64,000 nucleotides of DNA from Capillidium heterosporum (GCA_016630905.1 WBMQ01000011.1:62001-126000), one strand, 5' to 3'; positions 1 through 12,780 are shown, numbered from the stretch's first letter. Notes: a model not told the origin generated them from the letters alone. Program-made: numbers and translations.

Positions 1-1469
1 TGTTATTTTTTTAAGCTAGAAAGCTATAGTATCTGAACTCAACTTATAAATCCTACTATATTGCTTCTGAACCAAGCTTTAAGCCTAAGCTATATCTTTA
101 ACTAACCTTATAGTTAACTTTAGCCATTATGGAGTATTAACTACTATTTCTTTTTAGTTAACCTTTGCTAATAGTTTTTCTTTATAAATATTTCTCAAAA
201 GCTTTTATATTCTAAAACTTTAACTATTAGCCTTACAGCATTTTTATTAAATTTCAAATACTATAAACTACTTGCAATCGCTAATAATTTATTAGATTTC
301 TCAGACAAATTTAGTTTAAATCTAATTAATTAATATTAGTATTAGCTTAAGATTTTAACTAAACTTAATATATTTTATAGTAAATAGTTATGGATAAAAT
401 TATATTTTATATAACTAGTAAAAAACCTTAAACTTTAAAAAGTTTTTTTATAATAACATGCTTTTAATTATTTTAATTCCTTTTCTAGCCTTTTAAAATT
501 TAATCGATAGTTTAGCTCTCTACCTAAGTTATTATTGAAAATCAAAATTTTATATTAAATAGCCTATAATATGCTACTACTAATAATATTTTTTAAATTA
601 CTATTTACATAGCTTTATTGTTTTTAGTTGCTACTAGTTTGGTTAAATTATTTATGATTAATTTCTATTTTAGATATAGTTTTTATTTTGGATTTTAAAC
701 TCTCAAATTGCTCCCTATAGCAATTTCTTACTAAAATATATATTCTACCTTTTTATTAAATATATATATATAAGATGTATTTTTCAGAGCTATAGTATAT
801 AGTGGAACTTTTACTTTAAAAGAAAGAGTTTTTATCTTAGATTATCTTTTAATATATATTTTTTCCAACATTTAGGACTAAGGGTTTTATTTTTTAGGCA
901 TTTAGTTTTAAAATTGTAAATTTAATGTATATTATTTTAAAAATTAAAAGATTTAATATTTTTTGGTGATATAAAACTTAACTATATTTAATTAGTTTAC
1001 TCTTTAGATAATTTTTCCATTTTATAAGTAACTTATAATAGTGCTATTATATAATAAAATACTATAGATCATTTATTAGTATTTCTTTCTACTCTTAAAT
1101 CTTTAGGATTTAGATTTTAGTTTGTAGTTTTATAAAAATAAAGGCTTTATATTATCATTAGCTATTGATTTAGATTTTTAGCAAGTTGTATGTAAAATAT
1201 CAATTTATTTTATTTTGGATAACTACCTTTATACTACTATAAAATAATATAATTTAGATTATATATCTATATTTTAAACTACTATTTACCTAGTTTCCAT
1301 TATTCTAAATTGCCACTAGAATACTTAAATTTTCATAGAATTGGTTTTTATTATGAATAGCTTTATTTTTAGATTATTATAATTAAGATATATGGCTTTA
1401 TTTTTTAAAGTACTTATAGGTTTTTAAGTTTTAATTTTTCCTAAGCTATATTATATAGTTAGACTTTGC

Positions 1470-1790
1470 TTAGGAATAAAAGGGATTCTTTTATATATTA
1501 TTTTAGTTTTGTTAGTTTTAAAGATCTTTTAATTACTTTAGAATATAAGTTTCTAGTTTGTATTATTTTAAAATTTACAAGATTTCTAACCTATACTTTT
1601 ATAGAAATTAATAGCTTTGAGTATTTTATTACTTATAAAGGATTTAACTATGCTTATATTAGTTAACATATAACATAAAACATATTTCACATCCTATACT
1701 AAAGACTTACTAAATTTGGCTAAATCTATTTAACTAAAAGTTTAAGCTAGTAGCCAGATACTTAGTAAAAGTAACTAACCAACATTAATT
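1470..1790 (-). repeat. Family B LTR-like fragment, strongly mutated
   Basis: The block ending near 1,790 matches, in the same orientation, 4,230-4,545 and the 3' part of 10,900-11,545. It matches 11,956-12,100 and 8,640-8,800 in reverse complement. Shared landmarks are a short AT block, then TACTAAAG-ACTTACTAA, then AACTAAAAGT. A 66-codon open frame inside it is an accident of the repeat. Confidence 0.6.
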
Positions 1791-1849
1791 ATAAAGTAGT
1801 TGATTATAAATAAACTCTAATCCTCTTAGTATAGCTACTATTAAAGTAT

Positions 1850-2420
1850 TAAAAACCCATTTAAACTTATTATTATTTAAAACCAATATCTTAGTAATAT
1901 TCTATCTTATTATTTTATATTACCTATTTTATTTTTAGTAGCTTAATCTATTCTTTAGTTTTTGAATACAGCTTAATTTTTTGCTTATAACTTTGTTTTT
2001 AAAGTAGTAATGCTATATAGTTTAGTCTTCCTATCCTTCCTACACTTTGACTTTTCTTTTATTAGTAATTAATACTACTAATATAGTTTATTTCTTTAAA
2101 CTAATATTAATTTATTAATCAACCTTTACTTTTGATTTAATATTATAGTATTAGTTATTGCTTAACTACTACTTAGTAGGCATCCTTTTGCTTAATACTA
2201 TTTTATATATAAGTTTTAGCCTATCTTTTTAATTTTTTCTTAAAACTTGGCTATTATTATATAAATACTTTTTATAATATACCTTTAATTAGCTATTTAA
2301 CTTACTACTTAGAAAGTTTAATCCTTTATTATAAATATAATAGTAGGATTTAATTCTGCTTTTCTAATCCATTATATTATTAGTTGGACTTAGTAGCATC
2401 TTTTAAAATCTTATATTTAT
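1850..2420 (+). repeat. Family C LTR-type fragment
   Basis: Same order of landmarks as the well-preserved copy at 13,261-14,210: the TATCTTAGTAATATTCTA block, the TAGTTTTTGAATA block, the ATTAATACTACTAATATAGT block and a GTTGGACTTAGTAGCATC end. It is heavily C-to-T mutated. No coding capacity remains. Confidence 0.55.
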
Positions 2421-2689
2421 ACTAAAAAACCAAGTTATATTCTTATTAAAATATTAATATTAGATAAGTTAAGTTAATTAATAATTTGTTAGAATTAGTA
2501 ATTTAAAATATAAAAATGAAAAATATATAATTAATTGTAAATTTAATATATAGCTTAACTAAAAAGCTAAGTTAATACCTAGTATAAGATTTAAAAAGAT
2601 ACTAAAAAATCTAATTAATAATAGTATCATAATAAGAGTATAAGAAAACTTTTTTAAATCAGTTATAATTTTACTTAATAACTAAAACT

Positions 2690-2930
2690 AAAACCTAAAC
2701 TTATAAACTATTATTTTGATATTTAGTCTATTAATACTAGAAATTCACTTTTTTATTAGTAGGAATTAAATGCTTAATTTTATATTAACTATTTTAAATT
2801 AATATTTATATTATTTAAAGCTATTATTATTTGTTTAGAAAAACAATATATATATTAGTACTAAAGGTTAGATAAGGTATTAACTATTAGTACCTAAAAT
2901 ATCTACTATTAAAAACAAGTAGTCTATAAA
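2690..2930 (-). repeat. Family A fragment
   Basis: Matches the block 10,160-10,450 (landmarks near AATGCTTAA-TTTTAT, AGTACCTAAAATATCTACTA and AACAAGTAGTCTATA). It is much more degraded than the copy at 10 kb. Confidence 0.45.
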
Positions 2931-2944
2931 ATATTAGTTAATTG

Positions 2945-3650
2945 TTCTTATTAAGTATTTAACTACTAGCTTGAACTTTTAATTAAGCAGGTTTAGCTAA
3001 ATTTGGTAAGTTCTTTAGTATATAATATAATATATGTATTTTATTATAGGCTGACTAATATAAATATAGCAATTACTTTACAATTAAATAAAATATAAAA
3101 GCTTTATTCCTATAATACTTCTGGCTAAAAATCCTTAAAGCAATTAATTATACTAATCTAAACTTAAATCTATAATTAGAATAAATTAAAAAAAGTCTTA
3201 AATAGCTCTAAATTAGTCTAAATACATTTTTTTCTACTATTAATAAAAGTGATTTAAAGCCTTTTTTATTTTTCTTTAATTATTTATTTTTATTTTCTCT
3301 TTTCTCTTTTCTCTATCCTTTTTATACTATAAATCTAAAGTAAGTATAGCTTAAAGGCTTATAAATAAGTAATTTTTTAATAAACTAGAAAATCTATATC
3401 TTAGTTATTATTATCTACCTTTAGATTTTAGATTTACTTTTTTTATAATATAACAATTAGAAAATCTAGCATTAAGTTTAAAAACTAATTTTACAGCTTT
3501 AATAAAAAATTAGTTTTAATTAATTTAAGTAATCTAGCTATTAATTAGAATATAAGTTAATAAATAGTAAGTATTTTAAAGTATAAAAATGGATAAGTAA
3601 CTATATAACCCCAAAATACTTCATCTATAATCATCCTAATTATTATAAAT
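2945..3650 (+). repeat. Family B LTR-like copy
   Basis: About 700 bp that aligns along its length with 11,956-12,780. It shares the ACTACTAGCTTGAACTT start block, a pyrimidine-rich tract (3,270-3,320), a TAAACTAGAAAATCTAT block and an ATAACCCCAAAATACTTCATCT end. It is more degraded than the 12-kb copy. Confidence 0.65.
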
Positions 3651-3659
3651 TTTTATATT

Positions 3660-3830
3660 ATTATTACATTACTTTTTCATCTTAACTTTTAATTTTTCTG
3701 TTTCTTATTTATTACTAGTTTTAATTAGAAATTTATTTTACTTATTAGATATTTTTGATTATTTTCTTAGCTTTAACTAAAACCTAGAAACTTTAACAAT
3801 TAGCTACATATTATCTGATCTATACCTTCT
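3660..3830 (+). repeat. Family C fragment
   Basis: Matches the 5' part of the family C unit at 12,855-13,000 and 13,325-13,460: a TTTCTTATTTATTACTAG block followed by a TACTTATTAGATATTTTTGA block. No genes. Confidence 0.45.
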
Positions 3831-4199
3831 AATAATAAAAAATACATTAGTAATAATCAACGAAATTATTAGCCTTTTAGATAGACTTAGTAAATACTTA
3901 ATATTAACTTAGCTCTTTAGCTAAATTATAAAGTAATTATCTATTTATATTATTTTTTATAATTAGCTTATATTTATGCTATATCTTAACAATATGCTTT
4001 AGATTATAAACTTTATCTTTTACTGAAGATTTACTTTAAATTGCTAGATAACTAGTTTTATTATATAAATCATTGGATCTAAACTTTAAAAGTAGACTAT
4101 TACAACTAAAATATATATTTACCCTTTTATAAAAGAAATGTCTACTTATATATCATTAAGTTATAGCTAGCTTATAAGCTATAATATATATACTATAAC

Positions 4200-4545
4200 T
4201 TTTATATAGGAAGAAAAGACTAGTTTTTCTAAAATCTTTAATTTCAAAATATAAAAGATTTCGGTATTTTATAGTTTAAGATCTTTAAGATTTTAAGATT
4301 ATATATTAAATTAAATTAGCTTTATTAAATGTTTAAAGGTTTTTAACCTATAGTTTTGTAAGAATTGAGAATTTTTAATACTTTTATTAGTTATAGAGGA
4401 TTTAACTATATTTATATTGGCTAGCCTACAATATAATATATATATTACATCTTATGCTAAAGGACTTATTAAGTTTAGCTAAACCTAATTAACTAAAAGT
4501 CCTAATTAATAGTTAAATACTTAGCAAAAATGACTAGCCAATACT
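4200..4545 (-). repeat. Family B-related fragment
   Basis: Parallel copy of 1,470-1,790. It carries the GGCTAGCCTACAATATAATA block and the ACTAAAAGTCCTAATTAATAG block, which are the reverse complement of the family B start. Confidence 0.5.
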
Positions 4546-4599
4546 TAATTAATCTATAAAGTAATAAATTACTAAGCAGAAACTTAATCCCTTTAATAT

Positions 4600-5000
4600 A
4601 GCTATAATTAAAATACTAAAAAGATATTTAAATCCCTTAATAACTACTAAAAACTAGTATTTTAATAATATTCTACTTTATTATTTTCTAAATAGCTATT
4701 ACTTACCTTTTGATCTTAATTATTAATTATAGCTATTATAATAGCCTAATCTATTTACTTATAAATAAAATATTGTTTTTGGCTAGCCTTTTAATTATTA
4801 GATTTTATAAATATATAGTTTGATTTTTATACTTTTTTAGCTTATTCTAAACTTTTTACTTTTCTTTAAACTTACCTTTTAAATAGTTTATATTATTAAT
4901 ATAGTAGTTAGTATTAGTTCTACTATTCTAACCTTTTATATTATATACTTCTATTATAATAGCATTATTAGTTAGATTTAATAGTATATTCTTAGATCTT
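4600..5000 (+). repeat. Family C fragment
   Basis: Carries the family C series of landmarks: an ATTCTACTTTATTATTTTCT block, an AATTATAGCTATTATAATAG block, and a TTAGTTAGATTTAATAGTA end that matches 14,150-14,170. It closely parallels 7,920-8,310. Confidence 0.55.
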
Positions 5001-5029
5001 ATACTATCTAATAATTATTAAATTATAGG

Positions 5030-5672
5030 TTTTTATAGAAAAATAAAATTTTCTAATATTTAATCTTTAACTTAAACTAATAAAAACTAAATTTATATAT
5101 TATTAATTTAATATTAATCTTAGCAATACTAAAAGTTCTTTTCTTTTAGTATAAATTAAGTAGTTTATTTAGTATTAACTATTTTTAAATTAACTTTACC
5201 ATTTTTTAAACTAGTAATAAATGCTTAGAAAAATAATAAAAATAGTAGTATTAATAGATTGGAAAAAACAGCAATTTTTAATATTTAAAGTACCAACTAC
5301 TAAAACAAGTCACTTATATAAGACCTATAATAAACTTAGTAGTAGATTAAGTAATTCTTAAATAAATATATTGAATTATTTAATATTTTTTCTGCTATTG
5401 ATATAGTATAGACTTTCTATATAGTATAATATAAAACTAATAATTGGTATTTTTTATAGTAAAGAATTATACTAATCTAAACTAAATTTTAAAACCCTTT
5501 TAAACTAATAAATCTAACTATACTTTTTAATTTATTAGCTACCTTTAGAGTATTTTATCTGCCTACTATTTTTAAATTAAGTTATAGATATAAGCTTTTT
5601 TCTTATATAGCCTTTATAATATTTTAGCTATTTTTAGCTAATAAGCATTTTTTATAAATATTTCCTAATACT
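5030..5672 (-). repeat. Family A LTR copy, heavily mutated
   Basis: Colinear with 10,150-10,871 but with most C residues before A turned to T, and G to A on the other strand. It includes a recognisable ATAGTATAGACTTTCTATATAG block and ends in the decayed equivalent of the TGTTGGGAAA terminus (read on the minus strand). Confidence 0.65.
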
Positions 5673-5947
5673 AAAGGATTTACTAAGTTTAGTTAAACTT
5701 ATTTAACTAAAAATCTAAACTAGTAGCTAAATACTTAATAAGAATAACTAGTTAATATATATATGGTTAAGTTTTTTATAAAGCTATTAGCTAAAAATCT
5801 TTAAATTTAAAAATATAAAAACCTAAAGTTTTAAAAGTATTTTCTTTATATAAAATTTTAATATATATTATAACTTAAAAGATAATTATAACTTAATAAT
5901 ATATATTAACTTAGCTCTTTGCCTAAGTTATACATTATATTTTAATA

Positions 5948-6375
5948 TTAGAAAATATCTACCAAAAATACTTATTAGCAAAAGTTAGCTAAATAGTAAT
6001 AGTAATTAATATTTTATAAAAGCTAAAAAAGTTGATTTAAAGGTTATATAAAAAGGAAATTTATACTTAAAGTTAGATTTAAAAGTAGTAAGCAAATAAA
6101 AATACTTTAGTTATAGCTATAAAGTTAAGAAATATAATTAAATTTATTGATTTAGTTTAGGTTAGTATAACTTTTAATTTTTAAAAAATACAAAATTTTA
6201 GTTTTAAATTATACTATATAAGAGGTTTATATTATACTAATAGTAAAAGATAATACTAAATATTTAGTATATTTAATAATTATTTAGCTTATTAATTTTA
6301 CTATAGATTTTATATAAATGACTTTTTTTAGTAATAAATATTTTAAATACTAATAGTTAGTATATTTAAGCTTAG
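5948..6375 (+). repeat. Family A LTR copy, inverted
   Basis: Reverse-complement relation to 10,410-10,871. It begins with the decayed terminus (GAAAATATCTACCAAAAATA) and continues through the GCTATATAAGAGGTTTATA-like block. Together with the opposite copy at 5,030-5,672 it forms an inverted pair. Confidence 0.6.
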
Positions 6376-7013
6376 GTATTAAAATTTATTAGATTTTTCT
6401 AAGAGTATTATTAGCTTTAGAAAATATATGGATTTAAAAGTAGTTAGTATAAAGTTAATTACTTAATTTTTACTAAAAAAGAAAATATCTTTAATTTTAA
6501 TAAGAAAATATTAATTTAATTTAGAAATATTTTCTTAAATTAATAGATATTTTCTAATAATAATCTAAATTAGAAATTTATTTACAATGCTTTTTACTAC
6601 TATTATATAATTATTAAGCTAAATAAATAATTATTTTATAGAAAATTCCTATTTTAAAATCTTAAAATAACTAGTTTAACTTTAATTAAAGCTAAAAATA
6701 TTTTTATATTATTTTTAATAAAAAATAGCTTTAAACTAAGCTTTTTTATAAGTACTATTTAGTAATTAAAAATAGTTTAAATGCTTTATAATTTATAATA
6801 AATCTTTTAACTATTTTGTTTTATTTTTTTATAATAAAGATCAATTTTTTACTTATAATTATAAAATAAAAAAGTATTATTATATCTAACTAATAATAGT
6901 ATTATAATAAAAGTACATAATAAGATATATCAAAATAGTAAACTAATACTAATTATTATATTAGTAATATAAATTAACTAAAAAAGATAAGTCTAAATAA
7001 AGTAAATAAAAAG

Positions 7014-7690
7014 TATTAGAAAATATCTACAAAAAATACTTACTAAGGTTAGCTAAAAGATAATAGTAGCTAAAACTTTATAAAGCTAAGAATATTAATT
7101 ATAAAGCTATATAAAAAAAGGCTTATACTTATAACTTAATCTAAAAATAGTAGATAGATAGAAATACTTTAAGAATAGCTAATAAGCTAAAAAGTATAGT
7201 TAGATTTATTAGTTTAAAAGGGTTTTAAAATTTAGTTTAGATTAGTATAATTCTTTACTATAAAAAATACCAATTATTAGTTTTATATTATACTATATAG
7301 AAAGTCTATACTATATCAATAGCAGAAAAAATATTAAATAATTCAATATATTTATTTAAGAATTACTTAATCTACTACTAAGTTTACTATAAGCCTTATA
7401 TAAGTGACTTGTTTTAGTAGTTGGTACTTTAAATATTAAAAATTGCTGTTTTTTCCAATCTATTAATACTACTATTTTTATTATTTTTCTAAGCATTTAT
7501 TACTAGTTTAAAAAATGGTAAAGTTAATTTAAAAATAGTTAATACTAAATAAACTACTTAATTTATACTAAAAGAAAAGAACTTTTAGTATTACTAAAAT
7601 CAATACTAAACTAATAATCTATAGGTTTGAAATATAAAATTAAGTTTTAGTTATTAAGTAAAGCTATAGCTAATTAAAAAGATTTTTTAT
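7014..7690 (+). repeat. Family A LTR copy plus adjacent sequence, inverted
   Basis: Reverse complement of 10,150-10,871 over its whole length. Landmarks are GAAAATATCTACAAAAAATA at the start, TATATAGAAAGTCTATACTA in the middle and GCTGTTTTTTCCAATCTATT near 7,450. It is also a direct repeat of 5,948-6,375. Confidence 0.65.
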
Positions 7691-8310
7691 AATTTTACTA
7701 ACTTTTAATTTTTCTACTTTTTATTTATAACTAGTTTTAATCTAAAATATGCTTTAATTATTAGATATTTTTAATTATTTTTAAATTTTTAGTTTGGCTA
7801 TAATTTAGAAATTCTAACCTTTATTAATATAGCATTTTAATATTAAAATTTTAATAATTAACTAATATTATTAAAATATCAAAATAGTATTTAAAATTTT
7901 ATAATATTATTAAAATAGTAATTTTAATAATATTTTATTTTGCTATTTTATAATAGCTATTATTTACCTCTTAATCCAAATCTTTAACTATAGTTATTAT
8001 AATAACTTTATTATTTTATTTTGTTATAGCTATTTTTAATAGCTTAATATTTTGTTTTACTTGTAAATAAAGTAATATTTTTAGTTAGTCTTTTAGTTAT
8101 TAGATTATATATAGTTTAACTTTTATATCCTTTTAGCTTACTTTGTTTAAACTTTTTTTACTTTTCTTTAAATTATTTATATTACCAATACTATAGTTAA
8201 TATTAGTTTTACTATTCTAGCCTCTTATATTATATACTTTTATTATGACATTATTATTAGTTAGATTTAATAGTACCTTTTTAGACCTTATAATTTCTAC
8301 TATATTTTTA
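7690..8310 (+). repeat. Family C LTR-type copy
   Basis: Aligns with 12,850-13,260 and with 4,600-5,000. Contains the TTCTACTTTTTATTTATAAC block, the TTTAATAATATTTTATTTTG block and the TTAGTTAGATTTAATAGTAC end. Confidence 0.55.
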
Positions 8311-8637
8311 AAACTATTACTATTTTTACTATTTAAAAATTATTTTTTATAAATATATTAAAATTTATTAAAGAATAATAATATTATATTATATAGTTTT
8401 ATTTATTTATCTTTGCAAAATTATTACTAATACTAACTATTAGTTTATTATTATTAAAATATATATTTTAAACTTTAGTTGTAATTTTAAAATAGTTAAA
8501 TTACTATTACTTTTAATTTTTTTAATTATTAGTTAGTTATTATATTAAGTTTTTTAAGCTTTCTTTACAACTTTTTAATATAAATGTTACTATTAAATAT
8601 TTTAATTTTTAAGTAAAAATTTAGCCTAGCTATAATA

Positions 8638-8960
8638 TTTTTTATTGGCTGATTATCTTTGCTAAATATCTAACTACTAGCTTGGACTTCTAATTAAGTG
8701 GATTTGGCCAAACTTAGTAAGTCTTTTAGTATAGAACATAATATGTGTATCATGTTATAGGCTAGCTAATTTAGATATATCAAACCTTTTACAGCCAATA
8801 AAAGTCTTTAAAACTCTCTATTTTTGTAAAACTACTAGCTAAGAATATATTTGTTTATTTAGACTAATCTCTACAAAAATCCTTTCAATCCTCCAAAAAT
8901 CTTCTCACTTTTTCCAAAAGAATCCCCTCTTCTTCTTATCTTCAATCTTTGATATAAATA
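8638..8960 (+). repeat. Family B fragment, moderately mutated
   Basis: Starts TTGGCTGATTATCTTTGCTA, the same start as the copy at 11,956, and is colinear for about 150 bp (ACTAGCTTGGACTTCTAATT, then a block ending GTATCATGTTATAGGC). The later part matches the 4.2-kb and 1.5-kb fragments in reverse. It is less decayed than the copies to its left. Confidence 0.55.
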
Positions 8961-9169
8961 TTGTAATTTGGGAAATAGTCCTAATTTAGTATTCTGTAAG
9001 TAGATTCTTTTCTAATAAAAAGTAAGTTTGCATTTTCATTGTAGTATTCTATCATTAAGTTAGGACCCAATCATTTATACTTTAAAAGGATAGTTAATTC
9101 TAAATAGGATTAAATAAATTAAAGGTTGATTGGTGTAATACAAATGGTTTAAAGTAAATTGTTTATAAA

Positions 9170-9440
9170 AGATAACTTATTGTGAAAAATGATATAATAT
9201 TTAATATATAACTTTTCTGAAAAGCTAAGTTAACATTTTTTATAAAGTTTATTTTGCTAACTATATTTTTTTTATATAATTTAACTTTTAGCCTTATCTT
9301 TAATACTAAATTTTCTTTAGCTTTTGCTAATTATTTATATAACTTTTTAATTTAGAATTGAACTAAAATAGTATAATTTATTAACTTAGCTCTTAAGCTA
9401 AATTAGATATTAAATATTAGAATATTTATTTTTTATAAAA
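9170..9440. repeat. Inverted pair of short terminal-like motifs
   Basis: The AAAAGCTAAGTTAACA motif at about 9,214-9,229 and the TTAACTTAGCTCTTAAGCTAAA motif at about 9,375-9,400 are oppositely oriented copies of one 60-70 bp sequence. This is adjacent to a decayed TATTAGAATATTTATTTTTT block. Other copies occur near 505-560, 2,505-2,580, 3,900-3,930, 5,905-5,945 and 12,780-12,850. They probably mark the ends of another mobile-element family. Confidence 0.45.
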
Positions 9441-9639
9441 AACTTATGATTTAGCTATTATTAAATAGAGTATTTGTAAGGAAATATTCCTAGATCAGCT
9501 GTAGTTTCACCCATAAACTGAATTCAAGTCTAGAAATGCCTTTATAACAGGAATCAAGTAATTAATCCTATAGTCACTATATCTTATTCCTTATACTCCT
9601 TAACAATTATGATTATCTCCCAAAACTACCAAATAAGTA

Positions 9640-10092
9640 TCTGGAACATTTACTACTAAAGACAAGTCATCTATATAAGGCCTCACAGTGAACTTAGTAG
9701 TAGATCAAGTAATTATTAAATAAACATATTGAACATTTGATATTTTTCTTCTGCTATCGGCATAGTATAGACTCCTTGTATAGTATAATTGAGAACTGAT
9801 AATTTGCATCCCTCTAAGACTGAGAGTTGCATTGACCTGACCTGAATCAACAACCTGAACTGAACCTAAATCTGAAAACTTAAGCTAAACAATAGATTTA
9901 ACTACATTCCTTAGTCTTGTGGCTACAGTTGAAATAGTCCTATCTGCTCACTGCCTCTAGATCTGACTCCAGGCACAATTATCCTCCTTGTATAACCTTT
10001 GTGTTAACTTCTTAGCCTTTATAGAGTACTAGCTACTATTACTGCCTGGTTGACTCCTGCTGATAAGCATTCTTAGTGGATGTTTCCCAACA
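9640..10092 (-). mobile_element. Family A LTR, relatively well preserved
   Basis: Reads, on the minus strand, from a TGTTGGGAAA terminus near 10,092 to a point near 9,640. It is colinear with 10,405-10,871. It keeps many C and G residues (for example GACTCCTTGTATAG and CTGCTATCGGCATAG), so it is younger or less hit by mutation. A TGTTGG start is typical of Copia-type LTRs; family membership beyond that is inference. Confidence 0.6.
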
Positions 10093-10149
10093 GTATTTTA
10101 AAGTTATACAGTTACCTATTTATCCTTATACTTTAAAATACCTACTTAT

Positions 10150-10871
10150 AAAGAAATACTTCTAATTAGCTATAGCTTTACTTAATAACTAGAATTTAGT
10201 TTTACATTCCAGATACATAGATTACTAGTTTGGCATTGATCCTAGCAATGCTAAAAGTTCTTTTCTCTTTAGCATAAATTAAATGTTTTATTTAGCATTG
10301 ACTGTCTCTAAATTAATCTTGGCATTTTTTAGATTAATAACAAATGCCTAGAAAACAAAAGGAATAGTATTACTAATGAATTAGGGAAAATGTCAATTAT
10401 TAGTACTTAAAGTACCAACTACTAAGAACAAGTCATCTATATAAAACCTATAGTAAACTTAGTAGAAGGTTAAGTTATTATTAAATAAATATATTGAATT
10501 ATTTGATATTTCTTTTGCTATTGGCATAGTATAGACTCCCTACATAGTATAACATAAAACTGATAATTAGTATCCCTCAATAGTAGAAAGTTGTGCTGAT
10601 CTAAACCAAACAATAAAACTAAACTGAATTGATCTGAACTAAACCCTAAAACCCTTCTAAACTAATAAACCTAACTGTGCTTCTTAGCTTAATAGCTACT
10701 TTTGGAGTAGTTCTATTTGCCTACCATCTCTGAATTAAGCTACAAATATAAGCCTCCTCCTTATATAACCTTATAGTCAATATTTTTAGCCTTTATAAAG
10801 TTCTAGCTATTATTACTTTTTAGCTAATCTCTGTTAGTAAACATTTTTTGTAAACATTTCCCAACACTACT
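10150..10871 (-). mobile_element. Family A LTR plus flank, relatively well preserved
   Basis: Best template for family A. It carries a minus-strand TGTTGGGAAATG terminus at about 10,860-10,871, the GCATAGTATAGACTCCCTAC block, and a conserved stretch (10,195-10,400) that precedes the LTR-like part in several other copies. No pol ORF is visible nearby, so this may be a solo LTR or a fragment. Confidence 0.6.
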
Positions 10872-10899
10872 ATTTATTAGTATATATTTTAACTAATAA

Positions 10900-11545
10900 T
10901 AAAGCTGCTTAAATTACCTAAGATTGATTTTTTAATAAGAAGGTAAGTTTAGAGTTTTAGACTTAATGCTAGATTTTTTAATAGTTAACCTACAGAAAAA
11001 GTAAGTCTAAAATATAGAGGTAGACAGTAGTAAGTAAAATAGTGACTTTTTAGTTTATTAAGAAAAGAGTTTACTAATAAGCTTTTAAATTATGCTTTGT
11101 TTTGGATCTATTATATAAAAAGAACAAAAACAAAAAAAGAAGAAAAAAAGAGAAAGAAAGAAGAAAAAAGAATAAAAATAGAAAATAAACCACTAAACTA
11201 AAAAAAACAAATAGGAAAACAAAAAGAAAAGTAAAAGAACAAAAGGAAAAAAGAGTTTTTAAATTAGCTTATCAAAATTGTTTAAAGCTTTTTTTAAGTT
11301 CTAATTATAAATTAAGTTTGGATTAGGTTAATTATAATTTTTTAAGGGTTTTTAGCCTAGAAGTATTACAAAATAAAGTTTTTCTATTAGATTTAATTAT
11401 AAAGTAGTTATCATATCTATATTAGTCAACCTACAACACAATATATATATCATATTCTATACTAAAGAACTTACTAAGTTTTGCTAAATCTACTTAACTA
11501 AAAGTCCAAGCTAGTAATTAAATACTTAGCAAAAGCAATTATTTA
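10900..11545 (-). repeat. Family B LTR-like copy, left arm of large inverted repeat
   Basis: Reverse complement of 11,956-12,660. It contains a purine tract of A/G runs (11,095-11,260) whose complement is the C/T tract at 12,295-12,460. It ends in the reverse complement of the family B start block (ACTAAAAGTCCAAGCTAG). Confidence 0.65.
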
Positions 11546-11789
11546 ATATAGCTTATTATTTCTAAAGTTATATTTAATAATCTTTTTATAATTTACTATT
11601 TTAAAATTTTTTAATATTATTTATTAGAACTTTTTTATTTTATACTATTTATACTACTTTATACTATTAGCTTAAATAGTCTACTTATTTATAATATTTA
11701 TAAAAGATTTTTACTTTTACTATTATAACTATAGGTCTTTTTAAAACTTAAGATTTTATTTTACTTAGTGTAAGAAAATACTTTTAATT

Positions 11790-11955
11790 AGTTATATCTT
11801 TACTTAATAACTAGAATTTAGCTTTACATTCTAGATATATAGATTATTAGTTTAGCATTAATTTTAGTAATACTAAAAGTTTTTTTCTCTTTAGTATAAT
11901 TAAGTAATTTATTTAGCATTGATTATTTCTAAATTAGTATTAGCATTTTTTAGAT
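11790..11955 (-). repeat. Family A fragment interrupted by family B insertion
   Basis: Colinear with 10,160-10,330. The match stops after ATTAATAATAAATG at 11,955, exactly where a family B copy beginning TGTTGGCTAG starts. This is what insertion of B into A would leave. Confidence 0.55.
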
Positions 11956-12780
11956 TAATAATAAATGTTGGCTAGTTACCCTTGCTAAGTGTTTGACTAC
12001 TAGCTTAGACTTCTAGTTAAATAGATTTAGCCAAACTTGGTGAGTCCTTCAGCATAGGATGTAATATATATATTGTAGTTGTAAGCTAACTAATATAGAT
12101 ACAGCAACTGTTTTACAATTAAATACTAATATAAAAGCTTTATTCTTACAACACTTCTGGTTAGAAACCCTTAAAACATTATAATTCAACCTAATCCAAA
12201 CTTAATTTACAATTAGGGCAAACTCAAAAGAAAGGTCTTAAACAATTTTAATAAACTAACTCAGAAACTCTCTTTTCCTTTATTGATAAAAGTAATCCAA
12301 AAACTCTTTTTCTTTTCCTCTTGTTCTTTTACTATCCTTTTTGTCCTCTTATCTGTTTCTTTTTGTTTAGTAGGTCTATTTTCCATTTTTGTCCTCTTTC
12401 TTATTTTCTCTTTCTTTTCTTTCTCTGTCTATTCTTTCTTTTTTTTTGTCCTTTTTATATAGTAGATCTGAAACAAGGCATAATTTAGAGGCTTGTCAGT
12501 AAACTCTTTTCTTAATGAACTAGAAAGTCACTATCCTAATTACTACTAGTCTGCCTCTGCATTTTGGATTCACTTTTTTTATAAGTCAACTATTAGAGAA
12601 TCTTAGCATTAAGTCTAAAATCCTAAACTTACCTTTTCAGTAGAAATCAGTCTTAAGTAATTTGAGTACTTTACTATTAGTTAGAATGTATACTAATAAA
12701 TAGTAGGTATTTCAAAGCACAGGGATGAATATGTAACTGTATCACCCCTAAAATGCTCTATCTAGTAGTAGCCAAATTAT
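11956..12780 (+). mobile_element. Family B LTR-like element, best preserved copy
   Basis: About 800 bp starting TGTTGGCTAGTTACCCTTGC (the first two bases are shared with the target). It contains a long C/T-rich tract (12,295-12,460), a CACCCCTAAAATGCTC block and a decayed 3' end. TG-start and multi-copy behaviour suggest a solo LTR. No flanking direct repeat could be fixed with confidence. Confidence 0.55.

Noticed and set aside
1466-1666. 66-codon ORF in the AT island
   Set aside because: Lies inside a mutated family B repeat that recurs at 4.2 kb; composition and lack of pattern show it is chance.
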